From NCBI GenBank assembly GCA_049317465.1, contig JBMOIF010000009.1, positions 1 through 51,070 on the forward strand: a DNA stretch of 51,070 nucleotides, read 5' to 3'. This DNA is from CAIQIA01 sp049317465. Lineage in GTDB: Bacteria > Cyanobacteriota > Cyanobacteriia > PCC-6307 > Cyanobiaceae. The notes under the pieces are model-generated. The model did not search any database. It saw only the letters and a list, made by a program, of their open reading frames with translations, and was not told the origin of the DNA. Shown here in pieces: positions 39,318-48,634 of this stretch (positions within the stretch are counted from its first letter, which is position 1; the number at the start of each line of letters is the position of its first letter). A program made the position numbers and the translations under genes.

Positions 39318-40817
39318 ATGACTGCCCTGCCCCTCAGCGATGCCTCCAGCGCCGGCAGCGGCGCCACCGTCAATGCCGGTGTCAGTGCCGGTGTCGATGC
39401 CCTCGTGGCCCAGCCCTACCGCTATGGCTTCGTCACCGACATCGAGACCGAGAAGATCGCCAAGGGCCTCAGCGAAGATGTGGTCCGGCTGATCTCGGCC
39501 AAGAAGAACGAGCCTGCGTTTCTGCTCGACTTCCGCCTGCGGGCCTTCCGCCTGTGGCAACGCATGGAGGAGCCCGACTGGGCGGCTCTCTCCCATCCCC
39601 CCATCAACTACCAGGACATCGTGTACTGGGCCGCGCCGCGGCAGCAGGCGCGCAAGGCCAGCCTCGATGAAGTGGATCCGGTGCTGCTCGAAACCTTCGA
39701 CAAACTCGGCATCCCCCTCACCGAGCAGAAGCGCCTTGCCAACGTGGCGGTGGATGCTGTCTTCGACAGCGTTTCGATCGCCACCACCTACCGCGAAAAG
39801 CTCGCTGAGCACGGGGTCATCTTCTGCTCCTTCGGTGAGGCGGTGGCTGAGCATCCTGATCTGATCGAGCGCTGGCTGGGCTCGGTGGTGCCGATCGCTG
39901 ACAATTACTTCGCAGCCCTCAATTCTGCTGTCTTCAGTGACGGATCCTTCGTCTACATTCCCCGCGGGGTGACCTGCCCCATGGATCTGTCGACCTACTT
40001 CCGCATCAACAGTGGCGACACCGGCCAGTTTGAACGCACCCTGATTGTGGCCGAGGAGGGGGCTTCGGTCACCTACTTAGAGGGTTGCACGGCGCCGATG
40101 TTCGACACCAACCAGCTCCATGCTGCCGTGGTTGAGCTGGTGGCCCTTGATGATGCCAACATCCGCTACTCAACGGTTCAGAACTGGTACGCCGGAGATG
40201 AGAATGGCAAAGGCGGTATTTACAACTTTGTGACCAAACGAGGCCTCTGCAAGGGGGCCCGCAGCCACATCAGCTGGACCCAGGTGGAAACCGGCTCGGC
40301 CATCACATGGAAATACCCCAGTTGTGTGCTGGTGGGAGAGGACTCGGTCGGGGAGTTCTATTCCGTGGCTCTGACCAACAACCGTCAGCAGGCCGACACC
40401 GGCACCAAGATGGTCCATGTCGGTCCCCGCACCCGTTCCACCATCGTCAGCAAGGGCATCAGCGCCGGGCGTTCCAGCAACAGCTACCGCGGTCTGGTTC
40501 AGATGGGCCCCCGCGCCGTCGGTGCCCGCAACTACAGCCAGTGCGACTCGATGCTGATCGGCGACCAGGCGGCGGCGAACACGTACCCCACCATCCGATC
40601 GCAGCAGCCCGAGGCCATCGTCGAGCACGAAGCCAGCACCTGTCGCCTCTCGGAAGATCAGCTCTTCTATCTCCAGAGCCGGGGAATCGCCTTCGAGGAG
40701 GCGGTGTCGATGATGGTCAGCGGCTTTTGCCGAGATGTCTTCAGCCAGTTGCCGCTTGAGTTCGCCGCCGAGGCCGACAAGCTGCTGGCCCTCAAGCTCG
40801 AGGGATCCGTGGGCTGA
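39318..40817 (+). CDS. sufB: Fe-S cluster assembly scaffold SufB
   Basis: SufB, with SufC and SufD, forms the scaffold on which Fe-S clusters are assembled. The 499-residue protein starts after a short Ala/Ser/Gly-rich N-terminus and shows 'YRYGFVTDIETEKIAKGLSEDVVRLISAKKNEP', 'GVTCPMDLSTYFRIN' and the beta-helix core with 'EGCTAPMFDTNQLHAAVVELVA'. It ends in 'HEASTCRLSEDQLFYLQSRGI', all typical of SufB. The start lies 10 bases after ftrC. It is the longest of the suf genes and highly conserved in cyanobacteria. Confidence 0.97.
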   Translation: MTALPLSDASSAGSGATVNAGVSAGVDALVAQPYRYGFVTDIETEKIAKGLSEDVVRLISAKKNEPAFLLDFRLRAFRLWQRMEEPDWAALSHPPINYQDIVYWAAPRQQARKASLDEVDPVLLETFDKLGIPLTEQKRLANVAVDAVFDSVSIATTYREKLAEHGVIFCSFGEAVAEHPDLIERWLGSVVPIADNYFAALNSAVFSDGSFVYIPRGVTCPMDLSTYFRINSGDTGQFERTLIVAEEGASVTYLEGCTAPMFDTNQLHAAVVELVALDDANIRYSTVQNWYAGDENGKGGIYNFVTKRGLCKGARSHISWTQVETGSAITWKYPSCVLVGEDSVGEFYSVALTNNRQQADTGTKMVHVGPRTRSTIVSKGISAGRSSNSYRGLVQMGPRAVGARNYSQCDSMLIGDQAAANTYPTIRSQQPEAIVEHEASTCRLSEDQLFYLQSRGIAFEEAVSMMVSGFCRDVFSQLPLEFAAEADKLLALKLEGSVG

Positions 40818-40862
40818 GCCCGCTCCGACGCTCCCCTTCCTCCATTCCCCTCTGCCCGTCCG

Positions 40863-41672
40863 GTGACCTCTCCCTCCGTGTCCGACCGTCCTCCCCTGCT
40901 CGAGATCACTGGCCTCCGCGCAGCCGTCGGCGACCTCGAGATCCTGCGCGGGGTCGATCTCTGCGTGCATGCCGGCGAGATCCATGCCGTCATGGGACGC
41001 AACGGCAGCGGCAAGAGCACCCTGTCGAAGGTCATCGCGGGTCATCCCTCCTATCGGATCACCGCCGGCCGGATCCTGTTCCGGGGTGAGGATGTGGCCG
41101 ACCTCACGCCGGAGGAGCGGGCCCGGGCCGGCCTGTTCCTCGGCTTCCAGTACCCCGTCGAGATTCCGGGTGTCAGCAATCGCGAGTTCCTGCGCGTGGC
41201 CACCAATGCCCGACGGCTCGCCCGCGGCGAGGAGGAGCTGGACACCTTCGCCTTCGACGACCACCTGGAGCAGCGGCTGGCCCTGGTGCAGATGGACCCG
41301 TCCTTCCTCGACCGCAGCCTCAACGAGGGTTTTTCAGGGGGAGAGAAGAAGCGCAATGAGATTCTCCAGATGGCCCTGCTTGAACCTGTGGTGGCGATCC
41401 TTGACGAGACCGATTCCGGTCTCGACATCGACGCCCTGCGCATCGTCGCCGAGGGCGTCCGGCAGCTGGCTGGTCCAGCCAATGCCACGGTGCTGATCAC
41501 CCATTACCAGCGACTGCTGGAGGCCATCACTCCCCAGTACGTGCACGTGATGGCCCATGGCCGCCTCCTGCGCACCGGAGGTCCCGAGCTGGCACTTGAA
41601 CTCGAGCGTCGCGGTTACGACTGGGTCGACGCCGAGGCCGGCCTCGGCAGCCGCGAGGACGTGGCCGTATGA
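40863..41672 (+). CDS. sufC: Fe-S assembly ATPase SufC
   Basis: This ABC-type ATPase of 269 residues works with SufB and SufD. It has Walker A GRNGSGKST (about residues 44-52), the signature FSGGEKKRNEI (about 158-168) and Walker B 'VVAILDETDSGLDIDAL'. The GTG at 40863 is assumed as start; GTG at 40878 would give a form five residues shorter. It ends in an ATGA overlap with sufD, typical of the tight suf operon. Confidence 0.96.
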   Translation: MTSPSVSDRPPLLEITGLRAAVGDLEILRGVDLCVHAGEIHAVMGRNGSGKSTLSKVIAGHPSYRITAGRILFRGEDVADLTPEERARAGLFLGFQYPVEIPGVSNREFLRVATNARRLARGEEELDTFAFDDHLEQRLALVQMDPSFLDRSLNEGFSGGEKKRNEILQMALLEPVVAILDETDSGLDIDALRIVAEGVRQLAGPANATVLITHYQRLLEAITPQYVHVMAHGRLLRTGGPELALELERRGYDWVDAEAGLGSREDVAV

Positions 41673-42811
41673 CCACCACCCGCGACCGCTGGGCCGAGGT
41701 TTTGACCCCCGCATTCATGCCCCGGGAGTGCCGTGAAAGCTGGCGCTTCACAGACCTGGCCCCCCTGCGAGCCCTCGACCCCGGGCGCCTGGCCCCCCGG
41801 CCGGGGGCGCCCCCTGACCTGCCGCCGCCGGCCGCTGGGGTGGTGCGGCTCTGCCTCGGGCCCGACGGCGTCACCTTCGCCCCCGACCCGGCGGCCACCC
41901 CCTGGCCCGACGGTGTGCGTTGCTGCGCCGTTCCGCCTGCCGTGTCTGATGCCCCAGTCCTGGCCGAGCGGCTGGCAGCGGGTCTGCCCGGGCCTGCCCT
42001 GGGTCTCCAGCTGGCCCCCCGGGCCCGGCTGCGGCTCGAGCTGGTCCTCCAGCCAGCCCTGCCGGCGGCGGTGCTGGTCATGCAACTGTGGTTCGACCTG
42101 GCTGAGGATGCTTCCCTCGAACTGGCCCTGGGCCTATGGGGGCCAGCCGATTCGCTGCTGGTGGCCTGTCTCGGAGCCCGGCTGGCGGGCGGTGCCGAAC
42201 TGCTGGAGGGGCAGCGTCTGCAAGGGGCTGACAGTGCCGTCGTTCTGGTCAGCGGGCAGGTGCAGCAGGCCCCCGGCAGCCGTTATGCCCGCACCGCCGT
42301 GGTCAGCGGCTGGCGGCTGGCCCGGCTTGAACCGCAGGTGTGTCAGAGCGATGGCCAGGCCAGCACGACCTTCCGGGATCTGGCCCTGGCCCGGGGCCAG
42401 GCCACGGTCGATCTCCACAGCCGCGTGCGCTTCGGCGGGCCTGAGGGCCGGCTCGACCAGCTGCAACGGGCCCTCGTCGACGATGCCGCCCAGAGTGTCT
42501 TCAATGGTGTCGTGCAGGTGCCCCGCGAGGCCCAGCGCACCGATGCCGCTCAACTGAGTCGTCACCTGCTGCTCAGCCCCCGCGGACGGGTCGACACCAT
42601 TCCCCAGCTCGAGATCGTCGCCGACGACGTGCGCTGCAGCCACGGTGCCACGGTCAGCAGCCTCAGCGATGACGAGCTCTTCTATTTGCAGAGCCGTGGT
42701 GTCGACCGGACCCTGGCCCGTCGCCTGCTGACCCGTGGGTTCTGCCGTCCGGTTCTGGACGCACTCCCCCCCCTGGCCGCCGCCTGGCCCGCTGATGGGC
42801 TGACGCCATGA
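41669..42811 (+). CDS. sufD: Fe-S assembly protein SufD
   Basis: The 380-residue SufD forms the scaffold with SufB and SufC. The N-terminal half is variable and Pro-rich. The C-terminal half has the beta-helix pattern and the conserved 'DDVRCSHGATVSSLSDDELFYLQSRGVDRTLARRLLTRGFC' (about residues 311-351), which matches the equivalent end of SufB. The ATG overlaps the sufC stop by 4 bases and its own stop overlaps the sufS start by 4 bases, so the three are translationally coupled. Confidence 0.95.
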   Translation: MTTTRDRWAEVLTPAFMPRECRESWRFTDLAPLRALDPGRLAPRPGAPPDLPPPAAGVVRLCLGPDGVTFAPDPAATPWPDGVRCCAVPPAVSDAPVLAERLAAGLPGPALGLQLAPRARLRLELVLQPALPAAVLVMQLWFDLAEDASLELALGLWGPADSLLVACLGARLAGGAELLEGQRLQGADSAVVLVSGQVQQAPGSRYARTAVVSGWRLARLEPQVCQSDGQASTTFRDLALARGQATVDLHSRVRFGGPEGRLDQLQRALVDDAAQSVFNGVVQVPREAQRTDAAQLSRHLLLSPRGRVDTIPQLEIVADDVRCSHGATVSSLSDDELFYLQSRGVDRTLARRLLTRGFCRPVLDALPPLAAAWPADGLTP

Positions 42812-44052
42812 CCACCGACCTCGCGATCCTGCACAGGCCCGACTTCCCCCTGCTCGATCAGGAGGTGCATGGGCAGCCGCTGATCTACCTCGACCATGCG
42901 GCCACCAGTCAGAAACCCCGAGCGGTGCTTGAGGCCCTCGAGCACTATTACAGCCACGACAACGCCAACGTGCACCGGGGCGCCCACAGCCTCAGCGCCA
43001 GGGCCACCGAGGCCTTCGAGGCCGCCCGGGGCACCACCGCCCGATTCATCGGCTCTGCCGATCCCGACGAGATCGTCTTCACGCGCAACGCCACCGAAGC
43101 GATCAACCTGGTGGCCTTCACCTGGGCCCTGGACCGTCTCCGGCCCGGGGATGAGATTCTCACCACCGCCATGGAGCACCACAGCAATCTCGTGCCGTGG
43201 CAGCTGCTGGCGGCCCGCACCGGCGCCGTGCTGCGCCACGCCGGTGTCACGGCGGACGGGGAACTCGATCTGGACGATCTGCGGAGCCAGCTGGGGCCAC
43301 GCACCCGTCTGGTCACCCTGGTCCATGTCAGCAACACCCTGGGGTGCCTCAATCCGGTGGCTGAGGTGGCGGCCCTGGCCCACGGGGTGGGAGCCAGGGT
43401 GCTGGTGGATGCCTGCCAGAGCCTGGCCCATCTGCCCATTGATGTGGCCACTCTTGGCTGTGACTGGCTGGTGGGCTCGAGCCACAAGCTCTGCGGTCCC
43501 ACCGGCATGGGCTTTCTCTGGGGCCGTCGCGAGCTGCTGGAGGAGGCGCCGCCTTTTCTGGGCGGTGGCGAGATGATCAATGAGGTCTTCCTCGATCGCA
43601 GCACCTGGGCTTCCCTGCCCCACAAATTCGAGGCAGGCACCCCCGCCATCGGCGAGGCCATCGGCATGGGAGCGGCCCTCGACTATCTGAGCGGCATCGG
43701 TCTCGACCGCATTCATGCCTGGGAGCAGACCCTCACAGGCCGGCTCTGGGAGGGTCTGGCCCGGATCGATGGAGTGCGCCTCCTCGGTCCGACGCCCGGA
43801 CGTCAGCCCGATCGGGGAGCTCTGGCGGCCTTCGCCGTCGAGGGGGTCCATGCCCATGACCTGGCCGCCCTGCTGGATGTCGAGGGCATCTGCATCCGCA
43901 GTGGTCACCACTGCACCCAGCCGCTGCACCGGCAGCTCGGCCTGACGGCCTCGGCCCGGGCCAGCCTGGCGTTCACCACCACCCCCACCGAGATCGACCG
44001 TTTCCTCGAGCGCCTCGACGCCGCCGTCGATCTCCTGCGCGCCCATGCCTGA
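42808..44052 (+). CDS. sufS: Cysteine desulphurase SufS
   Basis: This PLP-dependent enzyme removes sulphur from cysteine and hands it to the SufBCD scaffold. The 414-residue product has 'YLDHAATSQKPRAVLEAL' near the N-terminus, the PLP Lys in 'GSSHKLCGPTGMG' (Lys227) and the catalytic Cys in 'RSGHHCTQPLH' (Cys369). These are hallmarks of the group II SufS/CsdA family. Its ATG overlaps sufD by 4 bases and its 3' end overlaps the DUF1543 gene by 8 bases. It closes the core suf operon. Confidence 0.96.
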   Translation: MTTDLAILHRPDFPLLDQEVHGQPLIYLDHAATSQKPRAVLEALEHYYSHDNANVHRGAHSLSARATEAFEAARGTTARFIGSADPDEIVFTRNATEAINLVAFTWALDRLRPGDEILTTAMEHHSNLVPWQLLAARTGAVLRHAGVTADGELDLDDLRSQLGPRTRLVTLVHVSNTLGCLNPVAEVAALAHGVGARVLVDACQSLAHLPIDVATLGCDWLVGSSHKLCGPTGMGFLWGRRELLEEAPPFLGGGEMINEVFLDRSTWASLPHKFEAGTPAIGEAIGMGAALDYLSGIGLDRIHAWEQTLTGRLWEGLARIDGVRLLGPTPGRQPDRGALAAFAVEGVHAHDLAALLDVEGICIRSGHHCTQPLHRQLGLTASARASLAFTTTPTEIDRFLERLDAAVDLLRAHA

Positions 44053-44590
44053 GGCCGAGGCCGGGCCGCTGCTGTTTCTGGTGGTGCTCGGCGGTCGCGT
44101 TGACGGCGGGCTGATCGAGGTCCACGACGCCCGGCTGGTGGCCGGCGCCAGCCTGGAGGACACCTTTCCGACCCTGCGCCGGGATTGGTTCGGTCGCTCC
44201 AGGGGCCTCCATCTCGACAGCTGGGCCCTGGTGCGTGGAGTCGATGGCCACGGCATCGCGCTGCGGCCCCAGCCGCCGGCGACTCCGGCGGACGGGGCCG
44301 ACAGGCTCTGGTTCGTCAATCTGGGCGCCTACGACCCTGCGGCGTTCCACGAGCGCCACCGTTGTGGGCTGGTGGTCGCGCCCTCCGCCAGGGCCGCCCG
44401 CTCGAGGGCCCTGCGCCAGCTCCCCCTGGGGGTTTGCCAGCGCCATCACGACGATCTGGCGGCCGTCGATGACTGTCTGGCGGTGGATCGGGTTCAGCAC
44501 TGGCATGTGCATCTCCGACCGGATCCGGCGTTCGGCACCGGGCCCCTGGAGCCCGACTGGATCGGTTACCGCCGCATCGACCGTTCCTGA
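44045..44590 (+). CDS. DUF1543-type protein
   Basis: The 181-residue product begins 'MPEAEAGPLLFLVVLGGRVDGGLIEVHDARLVAGASLEDTFPTLRRDWFG'. It continues with 'RGLHLDSWALVRGVDGHGI', the look of DUF1543 (a cyanobacterial and proteobacterial family of unknown function). The C-terminal half has 'DDLAAVDDCLAVDRVQHWHVHLRPD'. The ATG overlaps the sufS stop by 8 bases, so it is probably the last gene of the suf transcript. Its 3' end overlaps the amine-oxidase-like gene by 25 bases in antisense. Confidence 0.7.
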   Translation: MPEAEAGPLLFLVVLGGRVDGGLIEVHDARLVAGASLEDTFPTLRRDWFGRSRGLHLDSWALVRGVDGHGIALRPQPPATPADGADRLWFVNLGAYDPAAFHERHRCGLVVAPSARAARSRALRQLPLGVCQRHHDDLAAVDDCLAVDRVQHWHVHLRPDPAFGTGPLEPDWIGYRRIDRS

Positions 44591-45951
44591 CGGTCGAGCA
44601 CCGCGTCGGCCGCGGCTTCGCCGGCCCGGATTGCCCCCTCGAAATAACCGGGCCAGCGGCGGGCCATTTCGGTTCCGGCCCAGACGATCCGACCATGGGG
44701 GCGCCGCCAGGCGTCGCCGAGGGCGGTCCAGGTGCCCGGCAGCGGAAAGGCCGTGAAGGCGCCGCCGATCCAGGGTTCGGTTCCCCAGTCGTGCCAGATC
44801 AGCTCGGTGGGCTTGCCGGCCATGGGTCCCCACAGGCTCTCCAGTTCGTCCAGCAGGCAGCCCCGCTGGTCGGTGCCATCCATCGCGCCGAAGGCCATGG
44901 CGCGGTCGGCGGCGATGAACCCCGCCAGAACCCCTGGCTCCGCTTCCGGCGGTGAGCTGTCGGCCGTCAGCTCCAGCCAGGCCCGTTCCCCGAGGGACAG
45001 GCCGTTGCCACCCTCATCCCGCCAGAAGGCCCGCGGATACACCGCGAGCACCTTGACCATCGCCCCCATGGGCCAGCGCTGCTGCAGGGCCGTCTGGTCG
45101 GGTGGCAGAGGTGGGTCGAACCGCAGGCGCTGCCGCTGATTCGGGGGCATGGCCACCACCACGGCCCGGCAGCGGTGGTGGGCGCCATCGTCCGTTGTCA
45201 CCTCGGCTCCGTCGCTGTCCTGCCGGATCGCCACGGCCGGGCAGCCGGTGTGCAGGTCGGGTCCCAGGTCCGCCGCCAGCCGTTCGGCCACCTGGCCGGC
45301 GCCGCCCCGCAGCAGCCAGCCTTCGGGCGCCTCCCGCTGGGGGGCGACGGCCTGGGTCCAGGCCAGGTGCAGCAGGGACACCTGATGCAGCTCAAAGCCC
45401 CCTGACCCCCCGACCCGACCCAGCCACTGCAGGGGCAGCTGAGCGGCGGCCGAAGCACCGAGCTCCTGCAGCCACCCTGCGGCCGTGATCGTGTCAAGGG
45501 CGAGGGCATCGGGGCTGCGCCAGGGTTCGTCCGGGTCGATCCTCTCCACCAGCTGGCGGAACCGCTGTTCCACGGCCCTGGCCTCGTCCTGCTCGTGGGG
45601 CGCCAGGGGCAGGTCATCGGGTTCAAAGAAGAGCAGGGTCTCGTCGTAGGCAGCCCCCAGGCGTGCCCGCCGGACTTTCCCCTGCCAGCGGAACAGGCCC
45701 TCACCGTCATAGAAGCTCCTGAAACGTTCCAGGCCCAGCCCGTTCACCAGGGCCTCGAAACGGGTGTGGGTGTCGCCTCCCCACTGGCCGCCCAGGTCAA
45801 CGGTCACTCCGCAGTCGAGTCGCCGCCGCCGCATGCGGCCGCCGGCCGTCGGGGCCGCCTCCAGCACCCGCACCGTCCGTCCGGCGGCCTGCAGGCGCCG
45901 GGCTGCCACCAGGCCCGACAGGCCGGCCCCCACCACCACCGCATCGAGCAT
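44566..45951 (-). CDS. FAD-dependent amine oxidase-like protein
   Basis: The 461-residue flavoprotein begins 'MLDAVVVGAGLSGLVAARRLQAAGRTVRVLEAA' (FAD Rossmann fold). It continues with 'GGQWGGDTHTRFEALV' and the substrate domain. Near the C-terminus is 'GRIVWAGTEMARRWPGYFEGAIRAGEAAA', the second FAD-binding stretch typical of monoamine-oxidase-like and carotenoid-desaturase-like enzymes. The substrate cannot be read from sequence. ATG at 45951 gives the FAD motif at the N-terminus. It is divergent from mtnA, 68 bases apart. Confidence 0.82.
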   Translation of the reverse strand: MLDAVVVGAGLSGLVAARRLQAAGRTVRVLEAAPTAGGRMRRRRLDCGVTVDLGGQWGGDTHTRFEALVNGLGLERFRSFYDGEGLFRWQGKVRRARLGAAYDETLLFFEPDDLPLAPHEQDEARAVEQRFRQLVERIDPDEPWRSPDALALDTITAAGWLQELGASAAAQLPLQWLGRVGGSGGFELHQVSLLHLAWTQAVAPQREAPEGWLLRGGAGQVAERLAADLGPDLHTGCPAVAIRQDSDGAEVTTDDGAHHRCRAVVVAMPPNQRQRLRFDPPLPPDQTALQQRWPMGAMVKVLAVYPRAFWRDEGGNGLSLGERAWLELTADSSPPEAEPGVLAGFIAADRAMAFGAMDGTDQRGCLLDELESLWGPMAGKPTELIWHDWGTEPWIGGAFTAFPLPGTWTALGDAWRRPHGRIVWAGTEMARRWPGYFEGAIRAGEAAADAVLDRQERSMRR

Positions 45952-46019
45952 GGGGCTCCGCCGCGACTGTTCCCAGTGTGGACGGCAGGACATGATCGAG
46001 GCAGAGACCCCCCGCCGGC

Positions 46020-47114
46020 ATGAACATCGACGGTCGCCCCTGGCGCACCATCTGGCTTGAACCCGATGGCCTTGCCGTGGGGGTCATCGACCAGACCCGC
46101 CTGCCCCACGCCTTCGAGACCCGTCGCCTCGACAGCCTCGAGGCGGCCGCGACGGCCATCCGCACGATGGTGGTGCGCGGGGCACCGCTGATCGGTGTCA
46201 CCGGGGCCTACGGGCTGATGCTGGCGTTGCAGGCGGATCCGTCGGATGACGCCCTGGTGGCGGCCGAGGCCACGTTGCTGGCCACCCGCCCCACGGCGGT
46301 GAACCTGGCCTGGGCCCTCGAGCGCACCCGCCGGCGGGTGCAGGCCCTGCCCCCCGCCGAACGGGCCGCTGCCGCCGCCGTTGAGGCCGCCGCCATCGCC
46401 GATGAGGACGTGGCCATGTGCGAGGCCATCGGTGACCACGGCCTGGCCGAGTTCCGCCGCCTGAACGGGGCCCTGCCCCCCGAGCGGCAGGGGCAGCCGC
46501 TGCAGGTGCTGACCCACTGCAATGCCGGCTGGCTGGCCACCGTCGACTGGGGCACGGCCCTGGCGCCGATCTACAAGGCCCACCGGGCGGGGCTGCCCAT
46601 CCATGTGTGGGTTGACGAGACCCGCCCCCGCAACCAGGGGGCGAGCCTCACCGCCTATGAACTGGGGCGCGAAGGGGTTCCCCACACGGTCATCGTCGAC
46701 AACGCCGGCGGCCACCTGATGCAGCACGGTCGTGTGGATGCGGTGATCGTCGGCACCGACCGCACCACCCGCCGGGGGGATGTGTGCAACAAGATCGGCA
46801 CCTACCTCAAGGCCCTGGCGGCCCACGACAACGGCGTGCCCTTCTATGTGGCCCTGCCGTCCTCCACCATCGACTGGTCCCTGGAGGACGGTCTGGCGGA
46901 GATCCCCATCGAGGCCCGTGCCGCTGAGGAGGTGACCCACATCCAGGGGGTCGGCCCGGCGGGGGACCTGCTCCAGGTGCGCCTCACCCCCGATGGGTCC
47001 TCCGCCTTCAACCCCGCCTTCGACGTGACACCGGCCCGGTTCGTCACGGCGCTGATCACCGAGCGGGGCCTGGCGCCGGCGAGTGAAGCAGGACTGCGAG
47101 GTCTTTACGGTTGA
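46020..47114 (+). CDS. mtnA: S-methyl-5-thioribose-1-phosphate isomerase
   Basis: MtnA converts 5-methylthioribose-1-phosphate to the ribulose form in methionine salvage, and also accepts the 5-deoxyribose analogue. The 364-residue product has 'VVRGAPLIGVTGAYG' (about residues 44-58) and the catalytic Cys167 in 'HCNAGWLATVDWGTALAPIYKAH'. Asp247 lies in 'VGTDRTTRRGDVCNKIGTY'. The sequence matches MtnA and not its eIF2B relatives. Its 3' end overlaps the slipin gene by 10 bases in antisense. A FucA-like aldolase lies about 3 kb downstream. Confidence 0.95.
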   Translation: MNIDGRPWRTIWLEPDGLAVGVIDQTRLPHAFETRRLDSLEAAATAIRTMVVRGAPLIGVTGAYGLMLALQADPSDDALVAAEATLLATRPTAVNLAWALERTRRRVQALPPAERAAAAAVEAAAIADEDVAMCEAIGDHGLAEFRRLNGALPPERQGQPLQVLTHCNAGWLATVDWGTALAPIYKAHRAGLPIHVWVDETRPRNQGASLTAYELGREGVPHTVIVDNAGGHLMQHGRVDAVIVGTDRTTRRGDVCNKIGTYLKALAAHDNGVPFYVALPSSTIDWSLEDGLAEIPIEARAAEEVTHIQGVGPAGDLLQVRLTPDGSSAFNPAFDVTPARFVTALITERGLAPASEAGLRGLYG

Positions 47115-48016
47115 GCAGGGGGCTGGGGTCGCAGGCCGCTGAGGGCCTGGGCCAGCTCAAGGGGGAACAGCACCACCGTGTTCGAGGGGCTGGCTCCGAG
47201 GCCGTCGATGGTCTGCAGGGTCCGCAGCTCCAGGGCGATGGGGTTGGAGGCCATGGTGGCGGCCGCCTGGGCCAGGTTCTCGGCCGCCAGCCGGTCGCCG
47301 TCGGCCTTGGTGATCGTGGCCCGCTTCTCCCGTTCCGCCGAGGCCTGGCGCGACATCACCCGCTTGAGATCCTCCGGCAGCTCGATGTCCTGCAGCTGGA
47401 TCGATTCGATCGTGATGCCCCACTGGCGTGACTGGGCCTCGACGGCCGTCTGCACCTGTTCCTGAATCCGTTCGCGTTCCGACAGCAGCTCATCGAGGGT
47501 CAGGCCGCCCACCACATCCCGCAGGGCAGCCTGGCTGTACTGGGCGATGGCGAAGCGGTAATCCTGGATCTGGTTGACGGCGGCGGCGGCATCGTCGACG
47601 CGAAAGAACACCGCACTGTCGATGCTGGCGGGCACATTGTCGCGGGTGATCACCCGCTGGCTGGGGATGTTCAGCACCTGGGTGCGGGTGTCCAGAAAGC
47701 GCACGCTTTCGAGGATCGGGATCACGTAGAGCACCCCGGGGCCCCGCACCCCCTGCATGGTCCCGAGCCGCAGGATCACCCCCCGTTCCCACTGGGCCGC
47801 CACCCGCACCCCGCTCACCAGACCGTTCCAGAGCAGCGCCAGGGCCCCCACGGCGGTGATGGCCCCCGGGCGTCGGGGTTCGGGCTGGCCCAGGGCCACC
47901 AGGGCCGCCAGGGCCAGCGGCACCAGCAGCAGGGTCAGCCGCAGTCCGCCCCCGAGAGAGACGTGGCCCGGTTGCGGGGCGGCGAAGATCCGTTCCGGGC
48001 TCGGGGTGCTGCCCAT
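47105..48016 (-). CDS. Slipin/stomatin-like SPFH membrane protein
   Basis: The 303-residue protein has one or two N-terminal membrane segments (about residues 25-44 and 52-69). It then has the SPFH/band 7 domain: 'QWERGVILRLGTMQGVRGPGVLYVIPILESV', 'DTRTQVLNIPSQRVITRDNVPASIDSAVFFRV' and 'AEREKRATITKADGDRLAAENLAQAAA'. SPFH proteins form ring-like membrane microdomains and often pair with an NfeD-type protease, which was not seen here. It is convergent with mtnA and divergent from the DUF1643 gene (87-base gap). Confidence 0.88.
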   Translation of the reverse strand: MGSTPSPERIFAAPQPGHVSLGGGLRLTLLLVPLALAALVALGQPEPRRPGAITAVGALALLWNGLVSGVRVAAQWERGVILRLGTMQGVRGPGVLYVIPILESVRFLDTRTQVLNIPSQRVITRDNVPASIDSAVFFRVDDAAAAVNQIQDYRFAIAQYSQAALRDVVGGLTLDELLSERERIQEQVQTAVEAQSRQWGITIESIQLQDIELPEDLKRVMSRQASAEREKRATITKADGDRLAAENLAQAAATMASNPIALELRTLQTIDGLGASPSNTVVLFPLELAQALSGLRPQPPAQP

Positions 48017-48103
48017 GGCACTGGGGTCGCTGCCGTCAGTCTGGCCACTCCAGGGCCCGTCGCCTCATCGTGCAGGCTGGTTGTTGTGGCCTGGAGGACG
48101 CCC

Positions 48104-48634
48104 ATGGCGGCCGAGGCGCTGACGTCTCTGACGCAGTGGGGCATCCCAGGCCCGTCCAGGGCCGGTGCCGTGGTCAGTCCCTGCGGCCGCTATCGCTATG
48201 CCCTCTGGCGTCGCTGGGGGGAGGGGGGCAGGGACCTGCTGGTGGTGGGTCTCAACCCAAGCCGAGCTGATGCCGACATGGATGACCCCACCGTGCGCCG
48301 TTGCCTGGGTTACGCCCGGGCCTGGGGCTGTTCCGGTCTGCGGCTGGCGAATCTGTTCGCCTGGCGCAGCCCCGACCCCGGCGAGCTGCGGCGGGTGCCG
48401 GACCCGCTGGGGCCCGACGCCGACCTCTGGCTGGTCCGGCTCGCGGCCGGGGCAGGGCTGGTGCTGGCCGCCTGGGGGAACGGGGGCCGCCTGGGAGGGC
48501 GTTCCCTGGTCGCCCGGCGACTGCTGCCGCCGCTGCAGGTGCTGCGGCTCACCCGTCTCGGCGAGCCGGCCCATCCTCTGTATTTGCCGGCCTCCCTGCG
48601 GCCACGACCCTGGATCCCGGCGCAGGGAGAATGA
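48104..48634 (+). CDS. DUF1643 protein
   Basis: The 176-residue product contains 'YRYALWRRWGEGGRDLLVVGLNPSRADADMDDPTVRRCLGYARAWGCSGLRLANLFAWRSPDP', the DUF1643 hallmark, with the catalytic-looking 'GLNPSRADADMDDPT' loop. The family is small, soluble and of unknown function; uracil-DNA glycosylase-like folds have been suggested. The ATG at 48104 follows GGAGG (48092-48096), a good ribosome binding site. The methyltransferase gene overlaps its stop (ATGA). Confidence 0.8.
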   Translation: MAAEALTSLTQWGIPGPSRAGAVVSPCGRYRYALWRRWGEGGRDLLVVGLNPSRADADMDDPTVRRCLGYARAWGCSGLRLANLFAWRSPDPGELRRVPDPLGPDADLWLVRLAAGAGLVLAAWGNGGRLGGRSLVARRLLPPLQVLRLTRLGEPAHPLYLPASLRPRPWIPAQGE

